From NCBI GenBank assembly GCA_964444795.1, contig CAYUIQ010000201.1, positions 1 through 16,579 of the forward strand: a stretch of DNA of 16,579 bases. Direction: 5' to 3'. The stretch comes from JABMRP01 sp964444795 (lineage in GTDB: Bacteria; Planctomycetota; Planctomycetia; Pirellulales; Thermoguttaceae). Below the pieces are notes generated by a model, which searched no databases, had not been told where the DNA came from, and saw only the letters and a program-made list of their open reading frames with translations. Below, in pieces: positions 1 to 8,169 of this stretch. A program made the translations under genes and the position numbers. The stretch's first letter is position 1, and each line of letters opens with the position of its first letter.

Positions 1-54
1 GGTTTCGAGTTTTTTCATGCAATTAACGTGAAGGGGTCGCTTCGTTAAGGGCTA

Positions 55-1926
55 GTGAACCACGTAATCGATTATTGGACGGTCGTTGACAACTTGACGG
101 ACACCTTCGCCGCCGAAGCCGACATACGCGGGTTCGATTGGAAGAAGGTCGTGATGGCGTACGAGCGTCTCAGGTTGATTCTCGAGGTGCGTCCCGACGT
201 ATTTGGCAATTTGCTTCCCACCGCTTCGAGGGCTTACACTGCCGCCAAGAATCTCCAACTCTCGATCACGCGCTACGGGAACACGAAGCATTTTCTGGAG
301 CGAACACGGACTTCCTTGGACCGCAAGAAGTTGCTCGATCACCTGATCGACGACCGGCAGGAGAAATACATCGACATCCTCGAAGGCACCCGGGCGCACA
401 TCGCCTCGATGGACAACTACCTGAAGCGGCTGTCGATCGCCCTGGAAGACGACTTCAAGGTGCAGTTCTACGACCCGGCCTTCGTCCGAATCCGCGAGGC
501 GTCCCGGCAATGGGACGTGACGCTGGGGGCCGTGGAGCGAACTTCGATCCTGACCAACAACCGGGCCTTTGCCAAGGTCATGCCCCAGGCCACCATGGAG
601 TTCGATCTACCCAAGCGAGACATCGCCATCAAGGAAGCGCTGGACGGGGCATTGGCCGCAAGCCAGGACATGGGCGCGCTGCTGAACGATCCGACCTTCC
701 TGGCGACGTTCAAAATGCTCGGCGGCGGACCGATGCCCAGCAAGGTGGAAAACGTCTTGCCCGGCCTCCCCAGCAGCACCGACGAGCAGATGATGGGCCG
801 TTCGCCCGGCCAGCCCTCCGAATTCGGCACCTCGCTGGAAGCCCTGATTCCCGACCCGTCGATTTACAAATTCGAGACGGGCACCGGGTTCGAAATCCGC
901 CCGGTGATCCAGCCCGACGGCAACTCGGTCGTCTACGACTTCAACTACATGTATACCACCAACATCCGCGAGCCCGTCCGGGCCGACGAAAAGCACCTCG
1001 GCCGGGTCAAACGGCACTTTATCAACACGCAGGTACAGACTTCCAGCTTCGAGCTGCGCGAAGTGAGCCGCTATCAAGTGACCTTGAAAGCCGCACGGAC
1101 CGCCAAGGGGGTGCCGCTGTTAGAGGATATTCCCATCGCCGGGCAGCTCTTCCGGCCGCTGCCCAGCGACGAGTCGTCGATCCAGGAGAACATTGTCCTG
1201 GCCCACTGCGTGGTTTACCCCACTCTTTATGACCTAATGGGTCTCCACTGGGCGCCGAGCGTAGTGGACATCGACCACGTCTCGGTCCGCGACGCCGGAC
1301 ACGTTGTCCGCGGCCGCTACGAAACCCTGACCAACACGATCTTCGATGCGACTTCGCAAAGGGTCGACGAGATTCTCGACATCCAGCAGGCTTCGCCCGA
1401 ACACTATCGTCCCGATTTGCACCACCGCCACACGCGGCCGTCGCCATATCACCCGGGTGGCTACACGCATCCCGAGGCAGAGAAGTTCGTCGATCCGTCA
1501 GGACGTGGTTTCGAGCGACCCGACCGCCGTCCGGCCGAGATGCGCGAACCGCCGTACGACCCGCGCTTTCGCGCACCCATCCGCTACGAGTCCGTCCCCT
1601 ATCCGGAAAACCTCGATTCGCGTGGGTCGATCGAAATCATCCCCGCACCACCAGGGGTTCCGCTTGGGAACGCGAACCACGGATCGGGAGCGCAACCGCT
1701 TCGTCTGCAGGCTCCTGGCCAGATTCGGCCGAACGCCGACGCCAGTTGGCAGGTCCCAAACGTACCGAATCCCGTCGGTCAGTCGGGGCGCATGCCAATG
1801 TCCGTGCCGCAACGATATCCCAGTACCGGCAGTCCGCCATGGGGGGCCGAGCGAGCCGCACCTGTGCCGGGGGGTTGGCAAGCGACTGGCGATGGAAGAG
1901 CAAGGCAGAGTCCCATGCCCCGCTAG
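55..1926 (+). CDS. Secretin-like C-terminal-domain protein with Pro/His-rich tail
   Basis: This 623-residue protein has a GTG start, the first possible start after an in-frame TAA at 46-48; AAGGG sits only 3 bases before it, so the start is uncertain. Residues about 1-225 look mostly helical and are unfamiliar. Residues about 279-395 are beta-rich and resemble the secretin core: alternating strands (FEIRPVI, then VVYDFNYMY), a threonine/valine strand near 324-335, and at 353-366 a close match to the secretin signature (VPLLEDIPIAGQLF, compare VPxLGDIPxLGxLF). Secretins form outer-membrane pores of type II/III secretion and type IV pilus systems. Residues about 445-623 are rich in Pro, His, Arg and Gly and probably disordered. 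No signal peptide is visible, and I see no N0/N1 or KH-like secretin domains, so it is not a standard GspD or PilQ. It converges on the minus-strand gene ending at 1934. The coding call is firm; the secretin link is moderate. Confidence 0.6.
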   Translation: MNHVIDYWTVVDNLTDTFAAEADIRGFDWKKVVMAYERLRLILEVRPDVFGNLLPTASRAYTAAKNLQLSITRYGNTKHFLERTRTSLDRKKLLDHLIDDRQEKYIDILEGTRAHIASMDNYLKRLSIALEDDFKVQFYDPAFVRIREASRQWDVTLGAVERTSILTNNRAFAKVMPQATMEFDLPKRDIAIKEALDGALAASQDMGALLNDPTFLATFKMLGGGPMPSKVENVLPGLPSSTDEQMMGRSPGQPSEFGTSLEALIPDPSIYKFETGTGFEIRPVIQPDGNSVVYDFNYMYTTNIREPVRADEKHLGRVKRHFINTQVQTSSFELREVSRYQVTLKAARTAKGVPLLEDIPIAGQLFRPLPSDESSIQENIVLAHCVVYPTLYDLMGLHWAPSVVDIDHVSVRDAGHVVRGRYETLTNTIFDATSQRVDEILDIQQASPEHYRPDLHHRHTRPSPYHPGGYTHPEAEKFVDPSGRGFERPDRRPAEMREPPYDPRFRAPIRYESVPYPENLDSRGSIEIIPAPPGVPLGNANHGSGAQPLRLQAPGQIRPNADASWQVPNVPNPVGQSGRMPMSVPQRYPSTGSPPWGAERAAPVPGGWQATGDGRARQSPMPR

Positions 1927-1933
1927 GCGCCCC

Positions 1934-2173
1934 TTATCGCTCTTTCACGCGCAGGTTCTTCGTGAAATCAAACGGCCCCTGTTCTCTCGCGGCAAGTTGG
2001 AGCCAATAGAAAATGAAGTGCCTGATCTTCTTCTGCGTTTCGGCATCCTTCTTGAAAGCCTCGTAGACTCTCGTGACAAGGGTTGATATGGCAGGAGGCT
2101 GGGCAGCATTCCTGATCACCTTGAGCATGGCTTCCTTAACAGTCTCTTTGGTGGGCTCTGGTTTCTTGGCCAT
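1934..2173 (-). CDS. Small hypothetical protein, 79 residues, helical and basic
   Basis: I do not recognise this family. An ATG at 2171-2173 follows an ideal Shine-Dalgarno AGGAGGA (2180-2186 on the other strand) with 7 bases of spacing. I prefer it to an in-frame start 21 codons upstream at 2236, which has no such site. The product is rich in Lys, Glu and Ala and predicted largely alpha-helical, with an amphipathic stretch holding the aromatic cluster HFIFYW near residues 52-57. There is no signal peptide or membrane segment. It lies 71 bases after the metallopeptidase-like gene on the same strand and may share its transcript. It ends 7 bases from the stop of the convergent secretin-like gene. 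Function unknown. Confidence 0.7.
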   Translation of the reverse strand: MAKKPEPTKETVKEAMLKVIRNAAQPPAISTLVTRVYEAFKKDAETQKKIRHFIFYWLQLAAREQGPFDFTKNLRVKER

Positions 2174-2179
2174 CGCCGA

Positions 2180-2186
2180 TCCTCCT
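2180..2186 (-). promoter_or_regulatory. Strong ribosome binding site deciding the start of the 79-residue protein
   Basis: The minus strand reads AGGAGGA, a full anti-16S match, followed by 7 bases and then ATG at 2173. This fixes the start and shortens the open frame by 21 codons. Confidence 0.75.
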
Positions 2187-2244
2187 GAACTGGTGCGGTT
2201 TGTGGACGGTCTGGGCTTGACTTGACAACTCGCCATCCGGCGAT

Positions 2245-4032
2245 CTAGTCAGGCTCGATCACCTCCAGAATGAGTTTGAGCGGCTCTTCCAGTTTGACCA
2301 CTCGCTCACTGTCCTTGAACTTCAGGTATCCGACGATGTCGACGGACGTGATCCCCTCTCTGTCTCGCAACACGTCGCTGAGCTTCGACAGGATCGACTG
2401 CCGCAGATTCTTCCCGTTCTCGCCGTCCTCGTCCTTCTTGCTGAAGTCGAGGCTGTCTGTTCCCTGCTGCCTGCCGTCCGTGTGTTTCAATTTCATCGAG
2501 ATCGCTCCGTCCACGGGCAACGGCGTCTTCTTCGCCCCCTTTTCCGTTTCCAGAACGAGCACGACGGCAAATTTCACCTCCCGTTCCGCCTCAACCAGGG
2601 TCGCCGGTACTTGGTGGTCGTGAATCAACTGCAAGCCATCGGGCGTGATCGGCGTGCCGTCCGCCGATCCCTCTTCGAATTGCAGCCCGGCGACCCCGTC
2701 CTTGACCAACACGCCGCCGCTGAGCTTGTCGTACATGACCCGCGCCCGCAACGGCTGTGTCCTCGCGAATTTGACCGTGCCGAGTAGTCCCGCGTTCACG
2801 CACGGTTGTGACTTTGTCGTGGCGCATGAACTTGAGGTGACGGAGTTCGATGCAGCCACGAACGATGTGAGTTGCGGTTGCGGTGTTTCCTCGTCCTCGG
2901 GAAGAACATCCTTTGCCCGGATCGTTACCCACTTTCGGGCACCTGGGATGAGAGACACGCTGCGCGGCAGCGTGTGCGTCTGGTACGTCCCGGCGGCGTT
3001 ACGGCGGGTGAGGCTCACTTCGACGATCACCGTCCGCGGACGGTCCTGCGGCAAACCTTCCACCAGAAAGTGCCTGTACTTGCCGCGGCTGAGCGTGGAA
3101 CGTTTGGAGCCGTCTTCGAACCCGACCCGCACCTCCGCGTCGGCCGGCACGTCCAGATGAACTGCCGCCCGCCCGCATTCCGGGAGCAGATACGGATCGT
3201 GTGTAAGCAGGATACCCGAAACATCCGGGCAACGATCCGAGCTTGCCGCCGAGGCGATCGGCCCCTTCCTGCACGGCTGCTCTATTTCCTTGATCTCTTT
3301 CTCGACATAAGCGAGCACGTTTTTGAACGATTCCTCGAACAGCTTCCTCTGTCCGGGCATGGATGCCTGACCGTGGTGAATCGCCACGGCCTCGGCGAAT
3401 ATCTCCTCCCGCCCGACCGGGTCCTTCTGAAGGTAGCCGGCCAGCGTCTTCTTGACTTCGCATGTCTTCCGGCACTCGATTCTCTTACGGTCGGCCTCGA
3501 ACGCTGTCTTGAACTCGCCCGTGGAAGAAAGCGCGCCGCACCCGACAGGGGCGAACAGACGATCGATCGCGTGTCCGACTTCGTGGAAGAGCACTCCCTT
3601 GACGTCCTCGTTGAAACGGGACCGTCCGTCCTGGTCGACAAAGCGCTGGGCGACAACGATGCCGTGGAACGGCCGACCGCACTTGGATTTCGGGAAGTAG
3701 CCGCCGGGGACTTGGTCCCAAAGTTCGCCTTTCACGCTGCCGGGTACAGGCTCTCCGCTAAGTCCGCCTTTGAAGTCGACCACCCTCTCGACAACACACA
3801 AGCGCGCCTTCTTGTCCTGCACTGCCCGCCATAACGTATCATCGATCTCTCCTGCCCCTTCCGAGACCTCGGCCAAGAACGCCCCATTCAACGGCAACTT
3901 GGCTACAACGATAATCTCGCGAGGATCTTTCGATTCGCCCGCCTTGGTCGTTTGGCTGCCCGCCAATGGACAGGCGGTTGCCACCATCAAAGTCAACCTC
4001 GTCGCAATTCGCGCCATCTCACGTTGTTTCAT
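2245..4032 (-). CDS. Probable exported HExxH metallopeptidase-like protein with TIGR03000-like domain
   Basis: This 595-residue protein begins with a hydrophobic segment (about residues 9-25, ending ATACPLAG) that looks like a signal peptide, possibly with a poor lipobox at C21. Residues about 37-250 form a putative zinc-protease domain: HEVGHAID at 150-157 gives zinc ligands H150 and H154 and catalytic E151, and EEIFAEA at 209-215 supplies a third ligand. The spacing and the HExGHAxD...ExFAEA pattern resemble the anthrax lethal factor (M34/ATLF) fold, whose ligand glutamate would align with E210. Residues about 289-371 (VPADAEV start) resemble the TIGR03000 beta domain known from planctomycetes. 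Residues 380-595 are unassigned. Several cysteines (for example C165, C187, C191, C254, C268, C286) suggest disulfides outside the cytoplasm. GAGGG lies 7 bases before the ATG. Substrate unknown; the family link is from motif reading only. Confidence 0.75.
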   Translation of the reverse strand: MKQREMARIATRLTLMVATACPLAGSQTTKAGESKDPREIIVVAKLPLNGAFLAEVSEGAGEIDDTLWRAVQDKKARLCVVERVVDFKGGLSGEPVPGSVKGELWDQVPGGYFPKSKCGRPFHGIVVAQRFVDQDGRSRFNEDVKGVLFHEVGHAIDRLFAPVGCGALSSTGEFKTAFEADRKRIECRKTCEVKKTLAGYLQKDPVGREEIFAEAVAIHHGQASMPGQRKLFEESFKNVLAYVEKEIKEIEQPCRKGPIASAASSDRCPDVSGILLTHDPYLLPECGRAAVHLDVPADAEVRVGFEDGSKRSTLSRGKYRHFLVEGLPQDRPRTVIVEVSLTRRNAAGTYQTHTLPRSVSLIPGARKWVTIRAKDVLPEDEETPQPQLTSFVAASNSVTSSSCATTKSQPCVNAGLLGTVKFARTQPLRARVMYDKLSGGVLVKDGVAGLQFEEGSADGTPITPDGLQLIHDHQVPATLVEAEREVKFAVVLVLETEKGAKKTPLPVDGAISMKLKHTDGRQQGTDSLDFSKKDEDGENGKNLRQSILSKLSDVLRDREGITSVDIVGYLKFKDSERVVKLEEPLKLILEVIEPD

Positions 4033-4371
4033 GGTGCTGCCCTCTCGCTCGGGGTTGGAAAAACAGCGGTATGGAAACCTCCGTTGCGGCCACCAGGTTC
4101 CACGCCACGGGGTTGCCGTTGCGTGCTATTGAGTGGTCTCCGGACACGGTGTCCTGGCTCCGCGTGAAGCGGGACGTTCCGATGCCGGAGATCCGGGGGA
4201 AGGCCCCGCCGATTTCCGTCTTCTATGACCAGTGTCTTCACGAATGTCAAGGGGCAGAGTAAAGATTTCCGCCTAATTGAACGCAGCATTGTGTCGGAGC
4301 GGGCGAGTAATGGTGCCGTCTCGCTTCTAGTGGCTCGCGAGACCTATCCCAGGGGTCTTGGGCGGACGCGG

Positions 4372-4399
4372 ACCCGCTAGCCCCGAAGGAGGTGCGGGT
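4372..4399. repeat. Short hairpin, possibly part of a dispersed repeat
   Basis: ACCCGC (4372-4377) and GCGGGT (4394-4399) are perfect 6-bp arms around a 16-base loop. It lies about 70-95 bases past the stop of the 1222-residue gene. There is no T-run after it, so it is not a classic intrinsic terminator. It may still mark the transcript end, or be a fragment of an intergenic repeat. Confidence 0.35.
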
Positions 4400-4424
4400 T
4401 GGTTTTCCGAGCCTTTCTTGGCGC

Positions 4425-4440
4425 GAAGTGATATCACTTC
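4425..4440. repeat. Perfect 16-bp palindrome behind the glycosyltransferase operon
   Basis: GAAGTGATATCACTTC is fully self-complementary with no spacer. It lies 28 bases beyond the last codon of the operon. A loop-free palindrome suits a dimeric DNA-binding protein better than an RNA hairpin. The position after the operon rather than before it argues against an ordinary operator, so its role is unknown. Confidence 0.45.
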
Positions 4441-4467
4441 TTCGTAAGACAATTCGGTCACCGCGGA

Positions 4468-7400
4468 TTAGTCAGCGGCTTCCAGGGCTTGACCGAGTTG
4501 GGCTTCGGTGGCGGGGGAATCGGGGCGATGGCGAAGGGAGGATTGGTAGGCTGTGACGGCCTCTTGCGGCCGGTTCGTCTGGAGGTAGATGGTGCCCAGG
4601 TTGTGCAGGGCGGCCGCGTCGTCGGGGGTGAGATTGAGGAGGTTGGTGAGGGCCGTTTCGGCTTCGGGGAATTGGCCGTGCTCGAAGAGGAAGCGGCACA
4701 GGGCGTGGTGAGCGTCGAGGTCGGCCGAGTGTTGGTCGACGGCCTGTTGTAGGAGCAGCTTCGCTTCAGGAAGGTTCTCGCGGGCGACGGCGAGGTGCCC
4801 TTGCAGGATGAGACGCTCGGCAAAAACCGGGTCGGGAAGCATGTCGTCGGGCGGCATGGTCTTGAGGGCTGCTTCGAGCAACTCCAGTTTGCTCTGCCGC
4901 AACAGCACGTCGCCCAATCCGCGCCAGCCGAGGCGGTAGGTGGGCGCTTCGGCGACGACCTGTCGCCATTGTTCTTCGGCGCGGGGCAGGTCGTCCATGT
5001 CTTCGTAGACCAATGCCAGATTGTGCCGGGCCTTGAATCCCTTGATACCGTGATCAACGCTGGAGAAATGGCGTTCTTCTCGGCCTTCCAGGAGCTGCAA
5101 GTACGCTCGCTCGGCCTCGTCGAGCCGCTTGAAGTGATGGTGCAGCACGCCGTGGCGAAAGAGCAGTTCGGCGTCGTCGGGATAGTGATCGCGCGCTTGC
5201 TGGCACGCCCGCCAGGCTTCGTCATAACGCTCGAGTTGGGCGTAACTTCCGATCAGCAGCGCGTATGCTTTGCGGACGTGCGATTCGGTGGGCTCTGAAA
5301 CCTTGATGCTGCGGCGCAATGCGGTGATCGCCTCTTCGTGCTGATCGGTATCGGCGTGCGTCATGCCCAGGTTGAACAGAGCAAACGGGTGATCGGGCCG
5401 ATCTGCCAGTTCCAACCACAACAGGCGAAAGTCCCTCTCCAGCTTCCGTTTCTTTCCCTCGTCGCTACGGTCCGCGCCAGCATGGACGACGAATACGTCG
5501 GTGAACTCGACCTCACCCTCGGCGGCGCGAATCGAGGGTAGAATCTGCTCGTGGATCCGGCACTCGAACCGCAGGTCCGGGCGGTTACGAAACAGCTTCA
5601 CATGGTCGACGATCGTGACGTCGGTCTGGCCGTTCTTGCCGTTTCCCGGGCAATGCACTTGCATGACGTAGCCCAACACCGATGGTCTTGTGTCGCTGGC
5701 GACCAGTTCATGCAACTTGCGACCGCTGGCTTCGTCGATCACGTCGTCGGAATCCATCCAGAAGATCCACTCGCCCCGAGCATGGCGGATCGATTCGTTG
5801 CGAGCGGCGGCGAAGTCGTCGCACCAGGGGAAGTGGAACACCCGCGCTCCCAGACGCCGAGCGATTTCGGGCGTGTTGTCCTTCGAGCCCGTGTCGACGA
5901 CGACCATCTCGTCGACCCAGGGCCTGATGCTCTCCAGTGCCGGCCCGATCGTGTCGGCATTGTCGCGGACAATCATGCAGAGCGACAGCCCAACGGCCGC
6001 CTCCTGCAGCAGCAACCCGCCACCTTTGGCCGCTTTCACGCTGAACCGTGGTTCTTCTCGTATAGTATCCGCGCCGTCGTCGGATTCGTCCGGCTCCACC
6101 TGCTCTTCCTTTTTCCGACATTTCTCCCGGAAGAGTTTTCCATTCTTCTCCAACAGGGCATTGTGGTCGATTCCTTCGGCCCGGTGGGTCACGCTGCCGA
6201 AGTGGTGAACGAACGCATCGCGGGCAATGACCGCCCGATAGCCGGCCTGGCCAGCGCGGCGGCAGTAATCGTCGTCCTCGAAGTTGCCCAGGCCGAACCG
6301 TTCGTCGAGCAGGCCGATCTCGTCAACGAGGCTCTTACGTACTAGCAGGCAGAAGCCGACCAGCCGGTCCGTCTCCTGCGGCTCTCGGTCGTGCCGCTTT
6401 CCCCACTCCCAGGCGAAGCCGTCGAGGCAGGACAGATCCTCGTAGGTGACCGGCACCTGTTGCTCGCCGCTGATGTTGTTGGTGCAGGGCCCAACGAGCC
6501 CGATCTTTGGGTCGTCGTGCAGGGCGGCCAACATTCGATCCAGCCAGCCGGTGGTGACAATCACGTCGTTGTTGAGCAGGAGAACATGTTCGCCCGTGGC
6601 GGCACGAATCCCCTGGTTACACCCGGCGGGAAAGCCGCGGTTATCGGCGTTCTCAATCAGCGTCACATCGGGTTGTGCTCGCAGATACTCGACCGTGCCG
6701 TCGGCCGAGCCGTTGTCCACCACGATCAGTTCGTACGGCACGTCGGTGCGAAAGCGGATACTCTCCAGACACGTTTGCGTGTAGGACAGTTGATTTCGCG
6801 TGAGGATGACAATCGAGGTCATCCCGTATCGTGGATTCTCCACAGGCACCGCCCGAATCAGGTACTCCTCGACAAAGAACTCCTCGGCCTCCTCGGGCGA
6901 GAGGCCCCCGATGTGTAGTCCGCCGACGTCAACTTCACCACTCGTGCCCTGCCGCCGCCATTGTCGTAGTTGGGCGGTTTTCAACGGCCGGGTCTCTTCG
7001 ATGCGGAATCCGGCACGATAGAACAGCTTCTCCATCTCGCGTCGCGTGTGGAACTTCAGCGGTGGATGCGTCATCTCACCGCGTTGTGCGATTCTGGATG
7101 ACCACTGCCCTCCGAGCAGCGCGGATACCGTTTGATGGTGCCGCGCGTTGCGGATCGTCGCCAGCAGGCGGCCGTCCGGTGCAAGCCAGCGGTGCATCCG
7201 ATCGAGCACGACTTGCGGCCGCTTCGCACAATCCAAGGCGTCTTGGACAATGACGCAATCAAAGGACTTTTCCATGGATTGCGGCTCGATCTCTTCGACG
7301 GGGCCCGCGACAAGTTGATCGAAGTAGTCTTCCATCGCTTCGATGTCCGTCGTGTCCGGAACGATCCCAGTCACCGTTGCGTCCCGGTGGCGCCTTGCCA

Positions 7401-8136
7401 ATTGGGCTACCGACGTCGTGGGCTGACCGACGCACAGGATGTTCCGGGCAGCGGTCGGCACCTGCTCCAAAATCGTTGGGGGAGCATCGTCATTGCCACT
7501 TTCGGTTGCGTCCACTTCCGTGTCTTCGGTTTCGATCGACGATGTCGGGGGCTTCGCGATGTTCTTGTCTTCTCCAGCAACGAAGGCCGAAACGTCACGA
7601 GCGGTAACCGGGCGTCCGCCTGTATCGGCCCGATACCAGTGATAGACGTAGAGCCCCTCCATCAGGTAGACTTTGAATCCCTTGTCTCGCGCGGCCTGAT
7701 GAATCGCGTTGTCGACGCCCAGGAAACCATCCTCGAATCCGCCGAGCAACTTCCAGGTATTCTTGGACAGCAGGATGACGACGCCGCTCATCAGCGGATG
7801 GTCGGTGACGTCGGTAAGCTTCGCCCCGTGCTCGCCCATCAGCTTCTCGCCGATGGCCCGATGATATTCCATGGAGTGGTTGTTCGGGTCCACACCCGGG
7901 GCAATCTGCCAGCGCGACCCCACGCGGTTGGTCATCGCCGTCAGCACGGCCGGTCCGTCGAGCCTCTGGGTAATCGCCTCAAGTTGCCGATACCACTGGC
8001 GCGTTGTGAAGCACGCGTCGTGGTCGATGAAGCAGGCCCAGTCATCGTCATCGAGCCGCTTCATCTGCTCGTTGTAGGCATGGCCGAGGTTCGTGCCGTG
8101 CCCCGAGGGGCAATAGGGGATCATGGTTATAATCAT
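4468..8136 (-). CDS. Multi-domain glycosyltransferase: GT-A / methyltransferase-like / GT2 / GT2 / TPR
   Basis: This 1222-residue protein carries five modules. (1) Residues 1-170 are a small GT-A-type domain with DHD at 38-40 as likely metal/nucleotide site and a late W/H-rich strand (YVYHWYRAD). (2) After an acidic linker (175-225), residues 228-430 form a class I methyltransferase-like fold whose SAM loop is degenerate (CVGQPTT where GxGxG is expected), ending in the tail LSPEEAEEFF. (3) Residues 439-660 are a canonical GT2 domain: DNGSADG 474-480, LNND 521-524, and ED-type acidic residues at 620-623. (4) Residues 717-890 are a second GT2 domain of the SunS/WaaE-like kind: DTGSKDN 748-754 and MDSDD 794-798. 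(5) Residues about 917-1220 hold TPR-like helical pairs (for example ALFNLGMTHADTDQHEEAI, and ALHNLGTIYLQTNRPQEAV near the end). It is last in the operon, 33 bases after the preceding stop. ATG 8136 is the longest start; ATG 8124 is an alternative, and neither has a good Shine-Dalgarno. It is probably cytoplasmic and adds several sugars to a carrier or protein. Confidence 0.88.
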   Translation of the reverse strand: MIITMIPYCPSGHGTNLGHAYNEQMKRLDDDDWACFIDHDACFTTRQWYRQLEAITQRLDGPAVLTAMTNRVGSRWQIAPGVDPNNHSMEYHRAIGEKLMGEHGAKLTDVTDHPLMSGVVILLSKNTWKLLGGFEDGFLGVDNAIHQAARDKGFKVYLMEGLYVYHWYRADTGGRPVTARDVSAFVAGEDKNIAKPPTSSIETEDTEVDATESGNDDAPPTILEQVPTAARNILCVGQPTTSVAQLARRHRDATVTGIVPDTTDIEAMEDYFDQLVAGPVEEIEPQSMEKSFDCVIVQDALDCAKRPQVVLDRMHRWLAPDGRLLATIRNARHHQTVSALLGGQWSSRIAQRGEMTHPPLKFHTRREMEKLFYRAGFRIEETRPLKTAQLRQWRRQGTSGEVDVGGLHIGGLSPEEAEEFFVEEYLIRAVPVENPRYGMTSIVILTRNQLSYTQTCLESIRFRTDVPYELIVVDNGSADGTVEYLRAQPDVTLIENADNRGFPAGCNQGIRAATGEHVLLLNNDVIVTTGWLDRMLAALHDDPKIGLVGPCTNNISGEQQVPVTYEDLSCLDGFAWEWGKRHDREPQETDRLVGFCLLVRKSLVDEIGLLDERFGLGNFEDDDYCRRAGQAGYRAVIARDAFVHHFGSVTHRAEGIDHNALLEKNGKLFREKCRKKEEQVEPDESDDGADTIREEPRFSVKAAKGGGLLLQEAAVGLSLCMIVRDNADTIGPALESIRPWVDEMVVVDTGSKDNTPEIARRLGARVFHFPWCDDFAAARNESIRHARGEWIFWMDSDDVIDEASGRKLHELVASDTRPSVLGYVMQVHCPGNGKNGQTDVTIVDHVKLFRNRPDLRFECRIHEQILPSIRAAEGEVEFTDVFVVHAGADRSDEGKKRKLERDFRLLWLELADRPDHPFALFNLGMTHADTDQHEEAITALRRSIKVSEPTESHVRKAYALLIGSYAQLERYDEAWRACQQARDHYPDDAELLFRHGVLHHHFKRLDEAERAYLQLLEGREERHFSSVDHGIKGFKARHNLALVYEDMDDLPRAEEQWRQVVAEAPTYRLGWRGLGDVLLRQSKLELLEAALKTMPPDDMLPDPVFAERLILQGHLAVARENLPEAKLLLQQAVDQHSADLDAHHALCRFLFEHGQFPEAETALTNLLNLTPDDAAALHNLGTIYLQTNRPQEAVTAYQSSLRHRPDSPATEAQLGQALEAAD

Positions 8137-8169
8137 CTCTTGGTCCGCCTTGGGGTGTTGTCGTAGTGC

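Larger units (their letters stand above)
4033..4467. other. Gene-free stretch of 435 bases
   Basis: It separates the metallopeptidase-like gene, whose minus-strand start is at 4032, from the end of the large glycosyltransferase gene at 4468. It should hold the promoter of the former and the 3' end of the latter's transcript. Short open frames on both strands (for example ATG 4071 to stop 4260-4262) lack a Shine-Dalgarno site and recognisable sequence. The only structures I see are a hairpin at 4372-4399 and a 16-bp palindrome at 4425-4440. No clear -35/-10 pair was found. Confidence 0.6.

Noticed and set aside
138..1232. A 364-codon plus-strand frame overlapping the secretin-like gene.
   Set aside because: It is a +1-type shadow, very rich in Arg, Gly and Pro, with no domain. 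The 55-1926 frame carries the secretin-like motif.
2872..3834. A 320-codon plus-strand open frame opposite the metallopeptidase-like gene.
   Set aside because: The minus frame has a signal peptide, HExxH motif and TIGR03000-like domain; the plus frame has nothing recognisable.
4071..4262. A possible 63-residue plus-strand protein in the gene-free stretch.
   Set aside because: There is no Shine-Dalgarno site before the ATG and no recognisable sequence. A competing frame of similar length exists on the other strand.
7132..8166. A 344-codon plus-strand open frame opposite the 1222-residue protein.
   Set aside because: It is antisense to well-marked methyltransferase-like and GT-A domains, with no Shine-Dalgarno site and no recognisable sequence.
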